Assembly (NCBI RefSeq): GCF_018687715.1
Contig: NC_056758.1
Coordinates: forward strand, 32,831,467-32,895,466
Origin: Carya illinoinensis
Lineage: Eukaryota > Streptophyta > Magnoliopsida > Fagales > Juglandaceae
Direction of reading: 5' to 3'
Length of the DNA stretch: 64,000 bases
Part shown: positions 36,433 through 47,749 of the stretch, one piece after another
How positions within the stretch are numbered: position 1 is the first letter of the stretch
Layout of the letters: every line of letters begins with the position of its first letter
The notes under the pieces: generated by a model
Told to the model about the DNA's origin: nothing
What the model saw: the letters and a program-made list of their open reading frames with translations, nothing else
Database searches by the model: none
Position numbers and translations under genes: made by a program

Positions 36433-36945
36433 CTAGAATTTTGTTGGAAGATTTGCTTGAAGAAGAAGTGCTCTAGCTACATTTAGGATGTGCTGTTGCT
36501 TTCTTTCTACCACTCCATTTTGTTGGGGTGTGTAGACACAAGATGTTTGGTGGATTATTCCATGAGACTTGTAAAATTCAGACATATTGAATTCAAGGCC
36601 ATTATCAGTTCTCACTTGCTTTACCCTTGATTCAAATTGTGTATTGATCATGAGAATGAAGGCTTGTAAAATTGATTTTGTTTCAGATTTGAATTTCATT
36701 AAGTATGTCCATGTGGCACGGCTATAGTCATCAACTATTGTTAAAAAATGGTGATGTCTATTTAATGAAGGCTGAGAATATGGGCCCCAAATATCAACAT
36801 GAATGAGATCAAAAATAGAAGTTGTAGAAGTGACACTTGTATGGAATTTCAATCTCTTCTGTTTAGCCATGTAACAAACAGTACAATGAGTGTGGCTTGA
36901 TGAAGGACCAATTACATCTGGGCAAGAAGAATGAATTAGGTTCAT
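36433..36945 (-). pseudogene. Copia integrase core
   Basis: 170 codons with the zinc-binding CTVCYMAKQ and the catalytic pattern D (HVDIWGPY), D (RTDNGLEF) and E (PQQNGVVERK), the DD35E arrangement of copia integrases. It ends at a TAG where Trp is conserved (PTKF then stop then GDA). Confidence 0.87.
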
Positions 36946-38633
36946 TCTTTGACTAGATAAATGACCAAGCCTAAGGTGCCCACATCAAGGTCTTGCCTAT
37001 TCAAGGCATTACAAATATGATCTTTGGAGGAAAGGGAAATATCTTGAGGAAGCTTGAGAAGATTGTTAGAAGTGATGGAGCTGGTGAGCAGATGGTATAG
37101 ACCACGATGGACTTTAGCTAGCCCAATCGTCATCCATGAAGCAAGGTCCTGTATAAAACAGAAGTTTTCCATGAAAATGAGGCAAAGAAGAGGGTTAAGG
37201 ATGAGTTTGCTCACTGATAACAGATTGAAAGTGAATGAGGGAACACATAATACCCCTGTGAGTGTAATAGACTTAGAGAGTTGAACTGTTCCAATATGTG
37301 TGACTGCAACCCGAGATCCATTTGGCAATTGAACATATGCATGAGTGTTTGAAGTGATTGAGGTCAGAATAGTTGGGGAACAGACTATGTGGTCTGTAGC
37401 CCCTGTATCAATTATCCATTGTGTATGTGTTAGGCTGTGTGACTTGTGATGTAATGGAGAAGAGAGATGGTGTTGATGGGGCTGTGAAAAAATTGAAGTG
37501 TTGGAAATAGCAGATTTTGAGCATGTACCTGCCATATTCAACTGAGGAGCTGAGATGGATTCTGTGGAGGTATAAGCTGACTGTTGTGCCTGATCATTGA
37601 CTAATTCCAGCAACTTTTGAACCTGGGACTGGGTGAGAGACAGTTGAGGCATTGTGACAGATCCCTTTTCCTGGTTTGTGGAGAACACTTGGTTGGCTGA
37701 GTGAGGAGGGTGGTTGTGAAACTGTCCCTGCTTGAGTTTGGTGAATTTGAAGTTGGGAGGAAATCCAATCAACCTATAACACTTGTCTCGAAGATGGCCA
37801 GATTTCCCACAATGACTGCATGTAAGATCTGGTTTGTCTTTCTTCTTAAAAGATGTGTTTTGAAACACTGCCAAGGCTGAGGATTCAGCAAAGGGAAGCA
37901 GCATGATTCGAGCTTGTCTTTGTCTTTCCTCTTGCAATATTAGAGAGAAAGTTTTATCAAGTGAGAGAATGGGGCTCATCATAATTATTTGTCCTCGAAT
38001 GCTTTCATAGGACTCATTGAGACCCATGAGGAACTTGAAGACATAGTCAGCTTGCTGAGTTTCACCAACTGTAGTGAGAGCTTTACATGTACAGAGACCA
38101 CATAAACAACGTGGTGGTGGCCTATAGTTGTTGAGCTCTTCCCAAATACCATTGAGATGAGTGAAGTACTCACTCACAGATTGTCTGCCTTGCACAAGAG
38201 TGCCTAGTTGTTGTTGGAGTTGGTAAATTCTCACTGAATTAGGTTGAGAAAACCGAGTGTTGAGTTTATCCCATACAGTTTTTGCTGAACTTATATAGAA
38301 TATATTGGAGGCAATTTCCTTGGTGATGGAGTTGAGAATCCAAGATAGGATGATGTTGTTGCAGCGCATCCATGGGATGTATAAAGGGTCATCATGTGCT
38401 GGAGTTGGAATTCTGCCATCAAGAAACTCAAGTTTATTTTTGATTGAGATTGCAAGAGTGAATGATCTCTTCCATGACAAGTAATTAGGACCTGAAAGGG
38501 GTGGAGAAATGACTACAGTGTGGGAGTTGTCATTATGGTGTATATAGAAAGGATTATTTGGGTTCTCTAAGGGTGATGGAAGAAAATGATTGTTTTGAAG
38601 AGGAGTGTGTTCATGAGCTTCATCATCTGACAT
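36942..38633 (-). pseudogene. Copia gag and protease
   Basis: 563 codons from an ATG at 38633. The N-terminal copia gag signature (PPLSGPNYLSWKRSFTLAI), a single CX2CX4HX4C knuckle (CSHCGKSGHLRDKC) and the protease site WIIDTGATDHIV are present in order. A one-base insertion (TGGG before CAC, about 36975) shifts the frame just before the integrase, so the polyprotein ends prematurely. Confidence 0.88.
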
Positions 38634-38717
38634 TGTTAAGAGCTGAGTTGAAGAACTGAGTTATAAGTGAAAGAAAAAGAAATTACAGCGGTGTTGATGA
38701 ACCTGGCTCTGATACCA

Positions 38718-39117
38718 TGTTAAGAATTAAATAAACAAAAACAAAATGAGGAGGAATGAGAAGATGAGAGAAACTTTCTTTCTTATTGATTGAAAAAGTT
38801 CTTGCTTTACATATGCCTCTGCTTAGTCTTATATACACGACTCAATACAGCTTTAATAGCTGGAAAACAATGGAAAACTATTGTCTGCTATCTATACAAA
38901 AATACAAAAAATAACTAACTCTGCTACATAGTCCTCATGAGGTACAACCAGCACACTCTATATCAGTCCTAGAGTGTCAGTCCTTAGTGTCCATTGCTGC
39001 CTGCAGGAGCAGTGTTGGTGGTGGCCTCTGACCCATGCATTTCTTTAGTGCTTTACTGTCCTTTTCTTCAGGGGAATCAACGCATTCCTTTGATCCATTT
39101 GTGTGCAATTCTTGAGA
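38718..39117 (-). repeat. 5' LTR of the reverse copia element
   Basis: 400 bases; read on the minus strand it starts TCTCAAGAATTG and ends CTTAACA, then the Met-tRNA primer-binding site. It carries the ancestral single copy of the 60-base segment. Confidence 0.93.
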
Positions 39118-41245
39118 CTATTCAGGTATATCTGAAATATCATTTCCTATATATTATGAGGTTTGGTTACATGTCATCTGTTCTTTTCTAATGCAGCTGT
39201 TGGTTATTAAAATATATGATGTGTGTTGTCTTCTTTTCCATTTTATGATAAAATATGATTGATGAAGGAATTATTGAGATGAGTTTACAATGTATTTTTC
39301 TAATGATTGGATATTCTTGTTTTCATTCCGTAGAATGCAGAAGTCAAAGGAAACTTTGGCCCTAATCCCTCTCTCTCAAGCATTGTAAACCATATGCATC
39401 AAACGTGTTCTTACCACTTCTCCTTTTAGTTAGATTTGTTGGTCACCAAGGTTGGTCTGAGAGCATTGTCTGTTCTCAATCAATAGAAGTTAAAAAGGTT
39501 TTTTATTAAATATAGGATTGATGCCATCTTTTGCTGCCAATTAAGAGTTTAAGGGTTATGTTTGGAGAAGAGTTACGGTATCGCATGAGCATGTATAGAT
39601 TTAGTAGGTGTCTTTCGGATGCAGTAGTTTGATGGTTATTTGGAGTCAAACTTCATTCAGGTGTCTTTTGAGGCCAATGCGGTGTGCGAGAGTCCTATTT
39701 ATAGTCGATCTCTGTTCCATTCAAAGCTAGCAAGATTTGAATAAAATCATGAATGGTTATTATTAGCATTTTGCTATTTCGGAAGTAAATGATTCCTAAA
39801 AAATGGGAGCCAGAGTCTCTCGAATGCCCTATTACAGTACCCGTTGCTTGTTCAATTGCCAAGGCACGTAACAATAAGCTTTGATTTTCTTGGTCCAGCG
39901 GCCTTTAATCTTCTTGAAATATAACTTCAATTTACGGACCAAAACCTCATTCAATAGGACAGTCTGTTCTTACTCGAGAGGAAACTTTTTCAAGAATAGT
40001 GAATGTAAATTTTGTGTATAAAACACGGTGATAGTTCGAGGCTGGCACTCTGTTCTTTGTATAATGTTTTAATAAGCTATTCCCTGCTACTTTCTGCTTG
40101 ACCTTGTTACAATCCCATTTCGATTTTCGCCTGTTTCTCCTGTTATTTTCTCCTCCCTGTTTTGCACCACCATTCAAGTATAATTAAAAACTTTGCTATT
40201 TCTGTTTTACACTTCATCTCCATTTGACAGCATTCTTGGTGCAGAATTCCTATTCTAGCAACATTTTAATGACACATAACTAATGCTTGGTGATGCCAAA
40301 TAGCAAATTTTTGCATGTTTGGGATTGCGGTAGAAAATAGAACATGTGATGCCATTTTTACAAAAGATCTCTTCTTGGATGAGTCATTCTACTTTTTCTT
40401 CCCTTTTATCTGTCAAACCACATTTTCGTTAGCAAAGTATTTTCCTCTATTGGACTTGGAATATTTGTAGCACAGTAACATGATAATGTTTAATCTATGC
40501 TCGTTCAATTGGTCTGAGCAACACGTTACCTAACAATAGCTGCCGGTTTCTTTGACAGGATTTTCTATTTTAATCTTTCATTGTTTGCTTTAAATTTTTA
40601 CTTGTCTTTCGTTTTATCCCTTCCTATTGGTCTGAGAATGGAGGATGTTGACTAAATAATGACGTTCCCAGTTGCAAATCCTTTCTTCTCGTGTAGAGAG
40701 ATCGAGTCTTCTTCATCGGTGGTGATGTTAATTTCTTGAAAAATCTCACCATATGACTGCTACCGGCTATCCACTATATCACAAAATCAATAGAGGCGGC
40801 AAGTACCGCCACCATTAACTTTAGTAGGGAGGTTTGTGGCGTGTTTGGTACCCACAGCAACGAGAGTCATGGACTAGAATTGCAGATTCCATTCTTGCAC
40901 CTATGGTAGGCAACTACAATGATAGATGTATGCACTCAATAATTTTCTGCTGAGGAAATATGATTAGCTAATATGATTAGCTCTTCAAAAGTTTAAACTT
41001 TATTTTTAGGCGAACCAAATTTTGGAGCAGCTGAGATAGACTGGGATGCAACTCCCTTGACCTTGAGAATTGAAGTTAAGAATATCCATGGGATAACTCA
41101 GACTGGTGTCAAGATGTCATTATTGGAACTGCAAGCTGGAAATATAAACAATGTTGCCATCAAAGCAGGAAAATATCGGAAGCCTTGTTCCCCTGAGGTT
41201 ACTCCACCGTGGTTTTCCGGATATACAGTGCTGTTGCTAGTTGTC

Positions 41246-41900
41246 ACTTGTCTCAACCTGGTGCTAACATTGACTTGGGCCGATTGCCAGTGAGACGACG
41301 TGGGAGTGGATGTTCGAGCGCAAGGAGATCGTGTCTTGTCTCATTGTGCGTTCATTCTTTCAGATAGAAAACTCGAAGTACCAATTATTTTGTACACAAT
41401 CTTGCTAGATGGACGGCCTCCCATGATACTCTATAGTTAGTCCTGGCTTCGTTCGTGAGGATTGTGTGGGCTAGTTTTATGGAAACCACAGCGACTAAAA
41501 ACTACCTCTAGTTGTCTTGGTAGATGCAATTTGAACAGTAGCAGTAAATGGGTAATTGCTTTACTGGTAATGAACCCCAGTGACGTGCAGGTTGAAATCA
41601 CAATTGAGAGTCATTCAAACGAACTAACTAATCATCGAATTCCTTGTCTCTCTATAGAAGGAAGTGCAATCGAAAAATCGAAGAGTCAGGCCTCACAGAC
41701 ACAGATCGGTTACCGTCCAATGCCAAAAAGTCCAACTTCGCAGCTTCCCCTAACCCGAATTGCCTAATCCTTTCCATTCTACCAACGAATAATCTATAAT
41801 AATTGGCAAATCCAGATCGGCTAATTGACCTCGGATAGCACCCGCTCCAGTAGAAATTTCCCCTCCCCCACCCATCCGCTCATTCGTTCACCATGCACTA
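41246..41900. pseudogene. Remnant of the PhoD/receptor spacer, copy 3
   Basis: Scattered matches to the PhoD 3' end and receptor upstream region of copy 1: GCAGTAAATGGG near 41544 (copy 1 near 18407) and the stretch around 41650-41760 matching the receptor leader of copies 1 and 2 (CGAAGAGTCAGGCCTCACAG, CCAAAAAGTCCAACTTCG). Then CATCCGCTCATTCGTTCACCATGCACT, shared with copy 2 near 25170. No receptor coding sequence follows: the copy ends abruptly at mitochondrial-type DNA at 41901. Confidence 0.7.
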
Positions 41901-42043
41901 AGAAAGATCAAGGCAGCATATCAGTTTTTCCTTTATACTTGGATCTGTTTTTATGCTATTAGCTATTCTGTTGATTCTTCTCCACACAGGAACCACCGAT
42001 TCACAAATTTCATTAACCACAGAATTTAGTGAGAGGCGCAAAA
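41901..42043 (+). other. Mitochondrial nad4 fragment (NUMT)
   Basis: Translation gives RKIKAAYQFFLYT, then after a frame change LGSVFMLLAILLILLHTGTT and LTTEFSERRK. This is the conserved core of NADH dehydrogenase subunit 4 as encoded in plant mitochondria. A few bases are missing after CTTTATACT, breaking the frame, and two substitutions are likely (His and Ser in HTGTTDSQ). The match ends near FSERR, close to where plant mitochondrial nad4 exon 1 ends, so the following 100 bases may be intron or other mitochondrial sequence. It is a dead nuclear insertion. Confidence 0.85.
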
Positions 42044-42465
42044 AGGGATTGATGCGATCCGGCGGTTGTTCTATCATTCGATCAATTTGAATCATAAAAA
42101 TAAATAAGAATAGAATCGAATCGAATCGAATCAAGTCAAGTTAAATAGAATTGATAATGAATGGTGGGAATCCGCTTACATAGCCAACATTTAGATCTGG
42201 CCATGTGCGAATGGTCTCTGGGTCAGTCTTCATAAACCAAGCCAGTGCGGATGGATGGTGTACAAAGTAATCTTTTTATAGCCATAATCTAACAGATTCA
42301 ATATTTACAACCAATCAGATTTCAACATCTAGAATAAGTTTGTTATGACCTATTTGTTCTAGAATATTACTGAGGAATCTTTGTGATTTTCTAGTGCAGA
42401 GGTGGTGTCCTCTACTGCTCCATGTTCTGTAGCTGCAGTATGGTGTAATGCCTTAATATATAAAC

Positions 42466-42671
42466 TGTTATAAATTGAATAAAGAGAGAGAGATTGAGAG
42501 AGAATGAGAGAGAAAATTCTTATTGATCTGTATATCAAACTTGTATCTTTCTTAAAGAATTCAACGATATATATAGGCGTACAAAGGGGGACTATGCTAG
42601 CTCACTATGCTAGCACTATGCATTTGACGACTAGATAAATGTGGTCATACAATTCAACATGGTTTACAACA
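42466..42671 (-). repeat. 3' LTR of the non-autonomous element
   Basis: 206 bases, TG...CA ends, with a GA-rich block (GAGAGAGAGATTGAGAGAG) and TATATATAGG. By eye identical to the partner at 48172-48377. Confidence 0.92.
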
Positions 42672-42703
42672 CTTCCCCTTTGGATGACCATATTTAAAGA
42701 ATA

Positions 42704-42877
42704 TGCCTCGTTAAAACCTTGCCAAGGAAAAACCCTGTGGGAAAAAAAAACCAATGGCGAAGGAAAAAGAGTACAGTATTCATTTGTATCGCCGAGTGCT
42801 TTAGGATTGCCTCATTAAAACCTTGCAAAGGAAAACCCAGTGGGATAAAACCTTAGCGAAGGAAAAAGAGTACAATC
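42704..42877. repeat. Tandem block next to the polypurine tract
   Basis: Two diverged units, 42704-42778 and 42808-42877, each with TGCCTC(G/A)TTAAAACCTTGC, a CCC(T/A)GTGGGA core and GCGAAGGAAAAAGAGTACA. It lies 30 bases inside the LTR and is part of the element's 3' non-coding end. Confidence 0.8.
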
Positions 42878-43177
42878 AGCACAAGTCTTCAAGATATTAC
42901 TTCCCCTTCTTGATATCAATTTCAACTTTCTTCTCATGAATTGCAATGATCTTCTTGTGTGTATCTGAAAAATAACTCGCATTTTGTACATCCAACTAAC
43001 TGGATCTTTCTACTGATTACTACTCTTCTGGAGTTGTACTCTTCTGGAGTTCTTGTAAATAACACAGTTAGTAGAGAATTCATCAACATTTAAACTGCTA
43101 ACATCATTTTTAATAAAAACGGTGGCCAGCCTTTTAAGATCAGACAAGCACCGCAGATTATCAACTCCTCTGTAGGT

Positions 43178-43272
43178 GTCAGACGTGCTGTCAGGTACTG
43201 CAGCTGTCAGGCGTGCTGTTAGGTGCTGCAGTTGTCAGGCGTGCTGTCAGGCGCCTCAGCTGTCAGGCGCCG
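43178..43272 (+). repeat. 28-bp tandem repeat upstream of the antisense ORF
   Basis: Units begin at 43178, 43206, 43234 and 43262, spaced by exactly 28 bases; consensus starts GTCAGGCGTGCTGTCAGG and ends CTGCAGCT. Three are complete and the fourth is partial. They lie 70-165 bases ahead of a TATA box, an enhancer-like position. The GC content is far higher than in the surrounding sequence. Confidence 0.9.
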
Positions 43273-43340
43273 CATAGCTATGAAGCTATATTCCATCTCT
43301 TTTCTCTAGCTTCACGAGAGATGCTGTATCATAATTTTCT

Positions 43341-43352
43341 CTATAAAAGAGG
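43341..43352 (+). promoter_or_regulatory. TATA box for the antisense ORF
   Basis: CTATAAAAGAGG lies 134 bases ahead of the ATG at 43475 on the strand opposite to the element's LTR transcription, with pyrimidine-rich leader sequence (TCATCTTCTTCACTTTTCTG) following. This supports an independent promoter inside the element. It is not proven that it is used. Confidence 0.5.
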
Positions 43353-43474
43353 TATTCAGCTCATCTTCATTCGCATCTCATCTTCTTCACTTTTCTGTAA
43401 TCATACTGCATTTTACTCTGCAATCTCTTTCTGCATTCTTATCCTGCAATCTCTCTCTACATTTTTACTCTGCA

Positions 43475-43900
43475 ATGGCTCAGCGATCTTCTCATGGCCA
43501 ATATATGAGGTACTCTGCACCTCGTTCATCAGCTGTTCCTGCTTCTACCACAGGTGCTATCATGCAATGTAATGATCTGACTCATAGGTCAGATAATGAA
43601 GCTATCTATGAGCTTGTGAGTCTCGGTACCCGATACTCATCATCCATTGTCGCATTTTCTCAGCGACTGCAATCCAGAACTTGTGGAGTTGACTATCTCC
43701 ACGAGAATATTGCTATACTTCAGCGACTTCTTCTGGAGTCCAACATGAAGATAGAATCAATAAAGAAAGAGAATAGGAATTTAAAATCTTTACTTAAATC
43801 TTCTTTTCGATTGCCCACCGCTTTAGATAGGGATGACATGCAGATTCTTGAAGAACAAGAGCATTTGAAGAATGAGGCAAAGTGCCTTAAATTTCTGTAA
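43475..43900 (+). CDS. Antisense coiled-coil ORF inside the LTR element
   Basis: 141 codons from ATG at 43475, uninterrupted. Residues 1-30 are Ser/Ala/Arg-rich. Residues 40-135 are helical and hydrophilic with heptad-like spacing (IYELVSLG, AILQRLLLESNMKIESIKKENRNLKSLLKS, MQILEEQEHLKNEAKCLKFL), a probable coiled coil. I recognise no domain. An AATAAAATAATA stretch at 43915-43927 could serve polyadenylation. Some plant LTR elements carry extra antisense ORFs (Grande in maize is an example), but I cannot link this one to a known family. It may also be another captured host fragment. Confidence 0.5.
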   Translation: MAQRSSHGQYMRYSAPRSSAVPASTTGAIMQCNDLTHRSDNEAIYELVSLGTRYSSSIVAFSQRLQSRTCGVDYLHENIAILQRLLLESNMKIESIKKENRNLKSLLKSSFRLPTALDRDDMQILEEQEHLKNEAKCLKFL

Positions 43901-44099
43901 TTCTTGCTTCAAGATAATAAAATAATATTTCACAAATATTCATATTTGTGTCTGTCTTTTGGTAGATGTTCTGTGTACTCCCTTTCATTTCTTCTTTAAT
44001 AATGCACACTTCATATCAAACCCATAATATGAATCTGAAATATTAATTGTATTAAAAGATGGTATTTCATGACTAATAACATCATCCATCTTCCCCTTG

Positions 44100-46040
44100 A
44101 AGCCGCAAGGGTTTCAGATTTATATTTCAAATATGTGCAGTTTTTATGAGCTCTTCTGGAGTTTCAATGACATTTAAATCATATATATAAACTGCACTAA
44201 TAGCTTGTTTTCATTTGCGTTTGGATTGTTTTAGATCATATAAAGATCTTTGAAACTTGATAGAATACATATTTCCAGATGTATTCATATTAGAAGCTTC
44301 AGACATTTTCTATCCTTCAGGGATTTTCATATATATATATATATCATGATCCAATGATCCATATAAATATGCAGTTAATCATGCATATCCAAACTCTCGG
44401 TAACTTTCAAGCTAATAAAAATCTCAATATGATTTCAATCATTTTAAAATCATATCAATATTGTTTCTTCGAGAAACTAACTTGTGATTTCTATATCACA
44501 TTTTCATATTAAAAGCTTCAGGCTTTTTATATCATGTATATAAATATCCACTGATATTTAACAAAAATCACCTCTTTAGGTATTTGGACTTCAAGTCAAT
44601 ATTTATCACATTTTACTTAGTGATATCAATTCTGCATATCAATTCTGCAGGAATTGAGAAACTGACTCGTGATTTATATATCACATTTTTATTTCCTTTC
44701 CATAAATACCCACTGACATTCAACAAGCATCACCTCTTTAGGTGTTTGGACTATAAGTCTCGATGCATCATATTTTACTAGTGAATCAATTCTGCAGGAA
44801 TTATTTCTTTCGAATATTGGCCAATATTTTACGTCGGTATTCTTCGACGGTTCTTGATTCACTTGCTACATTACTTCTGGTAATGTCAATTGCCATCTCA
44901 TATGGAAATACGTTGTCGACAACGATTTTATTTCTATCCATAATTTCTCCATTATTCATGAAATGTAACGAGATCTCGTTATTTTCAGGTACCTGTCCCT
45001 CTTCAAGGGAAGACATTTTCATGATAAACCTCTTCAGGAGATTTGTACTCTTCAAGAGTTTATATAGGAGAATTTTATACAGAAAATCTGGATGGACTTT
45101 ATTGCTTGTTTCGTGGGTATGGCCTCTTCAGGAGCACCAATTATTTGTGTCTTTCTCTTTTTGAGATGCTCTATCTTTTGTATCAATAAGTCTCACATGC
45201 CTTTAGACATGTCTTATGTTCATTAGACTGCTGAATTTCTTAATTGTCCTTCAGGGACTTCAATCCTCGCTGGGATTTTAGCAGCTCGAATATGAGACAT
45301 TTTTATCTTATTGCATCCATAATTTAATTATCATATGAACTTCTGGTTCACATATGATAATCAAGATAACGTCGAATTATTTCATCTTATTTGCTTCTGA
45401 CAAATTTTTCTTTCCACTTCTGGTGGTAAGACTTTATAGCAAAAGAATCTTCTGGTTCTTTTATGGACGTCCATATGAAAATCATTCGACTTATCGTAAT
45501 TCATTTTAGATTATCAAGATAATCATGAAAAGATACAAATATTTTGAATCATATCACTTTTTGATGCATCATAATATTTGATTCTATAATATGTATAATA
45601 TCATCTCAAAGAGAAAGTTTATAGCTTTTCCAATACGAGCTTCTGGCCCGAAAAGATATTCATTATCACGTCCAATCTCTCAGTTTCTTTAAATGAAACA
45701 CATCATTCTTTTCACTTCAGGAAATAGAATGATATAAATTCATTATCATTCACTTCAGGGAATGATATAGTCACTGAAAGACCAGATATAAATTTAGAAT
45801 ATATTGTGAACGTTTGCATTTCATATTGCTACTTCAGGAGCATACTCGATATTGCTACTTCAGGAGCACATTCGAGACGTTCATTCAAATATATATATAT
45901 TTTTTTTCACAATTTCAATTATGCAACTTCAGGTGCATAAATCATAGAACTTTTAGTACACGTATCACTCATTTAAACTATGAGATACTCAAAAGCTATT
46001 ATTGATTTAGGGCGATCCTTCAGGGATACTCTATTTCCAT
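44100..46040. other. Non-coding core with dispersed CTTCAGG/CTTCTGG motifs
   Basis: Long frames are absent on both strands. CTTCAGG recurs about a dozen times (for example near 44314, 45027, 45126, 45253, 45717, 45757, 45832, 45859, 45931 and 46019) and CTTCTGG about eight times (44157, 44873, 45344, 45396, 45419 and others), usually followed by A or G-rich triplets. Diverged direct repeats are also present (44560-44680 against 44700-44810, sharing CATCACCTCTTTAGGT-type text). On the element's sense strand the motifs read CCTGAAG/CCAGAAG. Function is unknown. Confidence 0.55.
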
Positions 46041-47749
46041 TCTCAAATAAATCATATCATCAATAATTTATAACTAGTATAAATAAATAAAACTTGTATA
46101 TAAACTATGTGAATAAAAATTAATCACAGATATAATTAAAATATGAATTATAAAAATTTTAATTCATTAATACACACCTTAAATATTTCAAATAATATTT
46201 TAAAAAAAAACTTACTTGAAATAGAAGATTAAAATCTTCAATATCATATGAACTTCGTGCACTCTATCTCTTATAAAAAAGGGACCATCAGACTGTTGCC
46301 CGTAAAGATGTCTCATTTATCCATCAATGGTCAGACTCCTTGCTGTCAAAATTATGGACACGCAAATAAATACACTTCCTTTAAGTTGATGCCATAATTG
46401 CTCCTGCAGAGACTACCTACTAACAAGTCATCTTTAGAATAACTCTAAGAAATTATATATTGCTATTTTAATAAAGCTACGGCCACCTACTATTTGTAGA
46501 ATAAGTCTAAGAAATTGCATGTTGTTACTTTAATAAAGCTACGGCTATTCCCTCATGCCATTAATGTGCAAAAGTCATACTTTTTTCAACAACCCATTTT
46601 TAACTTTTATGCCAAGTTACTTTTCTACCATATTTAATAAAGCTCATGTTTGCCACTAAGTTGTGTTTGAAACAACTGGTTCTATGTTGACAAATCATGA
46701 GCAGCCACCATTATCATCATCATCATCACGTTTCGCTAAAAACCTGCAAAAAGTCACATGTGACAGAAACAAAATTATTAAACTTTTGCATAAATATGAA
46801 TTTCTCATTTGCAGCAAATATAGACATTTCAAGAGCTGTAATATTTGACAGTGAGGCCGAGAAGTTTCTCCCCAATCATGGCCGACAAAGAAGACCTGCT
46901 CCTTTTTATTTTATTATATATATATATATATATATTTTTTTTTCATATGTTGCCGACAAGCCTCACGCCTCTTGACTTTTCTTCTCCTGTAGGAAAAACT
47001 AATATAAATTATTAGTTAAATATAACATGCCAACTACTCTCGAAAGCTAATGGAATTTGTTAGTATGCTAAATCATAAAAAAAATTTTCTTGTCTTTTCG
47101 GCGCCATGATTGTTCCTTTGTCCCACGCTGTTGAAAAATAAAATGGAGTCGTCCAGCCCTCTGAACCCGGTCCTTTTTTTTTTTTTTTTTTTTTCTCCCC
47201 GTCGGCTTACAAGTTAAGCGAGTTGCCGAATGGCCCAGAAAACGTGCTTTCCTTCTCTTCCATGAATATTAGGTTGTACGAGCCAGTACTAGTATTACTC
47301 CATCTGGCAAGATTTTGATTATCTTCGAACAAATATTCATGGAAGTAAAGCTGATCTTTAGATTCATCATAGATAGAAGCCAGCCGATCTAGTCTGCCTT
47401 CTTGTTGCTGCTTCTCACGCTATTGGGGACCGACTGTCCGGATCTGGTTGTCGTGGTCCTATATGTAGTGGAGGAGGACGTGACCGGATCTACTCAGAGA
47501 TCCTGCTGAGCTTGTCCTAGTGGATCATGGTGCTCACTCAGTTCGTGTACATGTGGTTAGCAGTGAGTGTAAGCAGACCTGGACAGGGCTTAGTTTTCAT
47601 GCATTTACTGGACTCTGGTGGGGCGTGCCATACTTCTCGGTCAAAGAGTTTGGGAACTTGTCGGTGCGCCCATGCAGGTCCCGAAACTGGGCGGATTCAA
47701 CTCTGACATCTCTCCGGAGCAAGATCTGCTCGTTAACTGCATCTTCAAG

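Larger units (their letters stand above)
33673..39117 (-). mobile_element. Ty1/copia LTR retrotransposon, young, reverse orientation
   Basis: LTRs at 33673-34132 and 38718-39117 bound a minus-strand gag-pol of 5.4 kb. A perfect 5-base target duplication, CTATT, flanks it (33668-33672 and 39118-39122). The primer-binding site at about 38701-38717 reads TGGTATCAGAGCCAGG on the minus strand, a match to initiator Met-tRNA. The purine tract TTGAGGGGGAG (34133-34143, minus) precedes the 3' LTR. The frame is nearly complete, with a frameshift near 36955, a stop near 36433 and another near 35140. Apart from a 60-base duplication in one LTR, the LTRs differ at only about four positions by eye (about 1 per cent), so the insertion is recent. 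Confidence 0.95.
33654..41245 (+). pseudogene. PhoD-like copy 3, interrupted by a copia element
   Basis: Homology starts with the end of exon 5 (TTGGATCTTCTATT, to 33672), is broken by the element at 33673-39117, resumes at CTATTCAGG (39118) and runs through intron 5, a damaged exon 7 (about 40700-40880) and exon 8 (41012-41245, ending GCTGTTGCTAG). Exon 6 is missing, as in copy 2, and exon 9 is absent. Exon 8 is in better shape than in copy 2 (frame open over 41057-41293) but lacks catalytic residues. The shared exon-6 loss shows copies 2 and 3 come from one degraded ancestor. Confidence 0.85.

Noticed and set aside
43178..43272. CRISPR-like array
   Set aside because: The 28-base units are contiguous without spacers, and this is a plant nuclear locus; it is a minisatellite.
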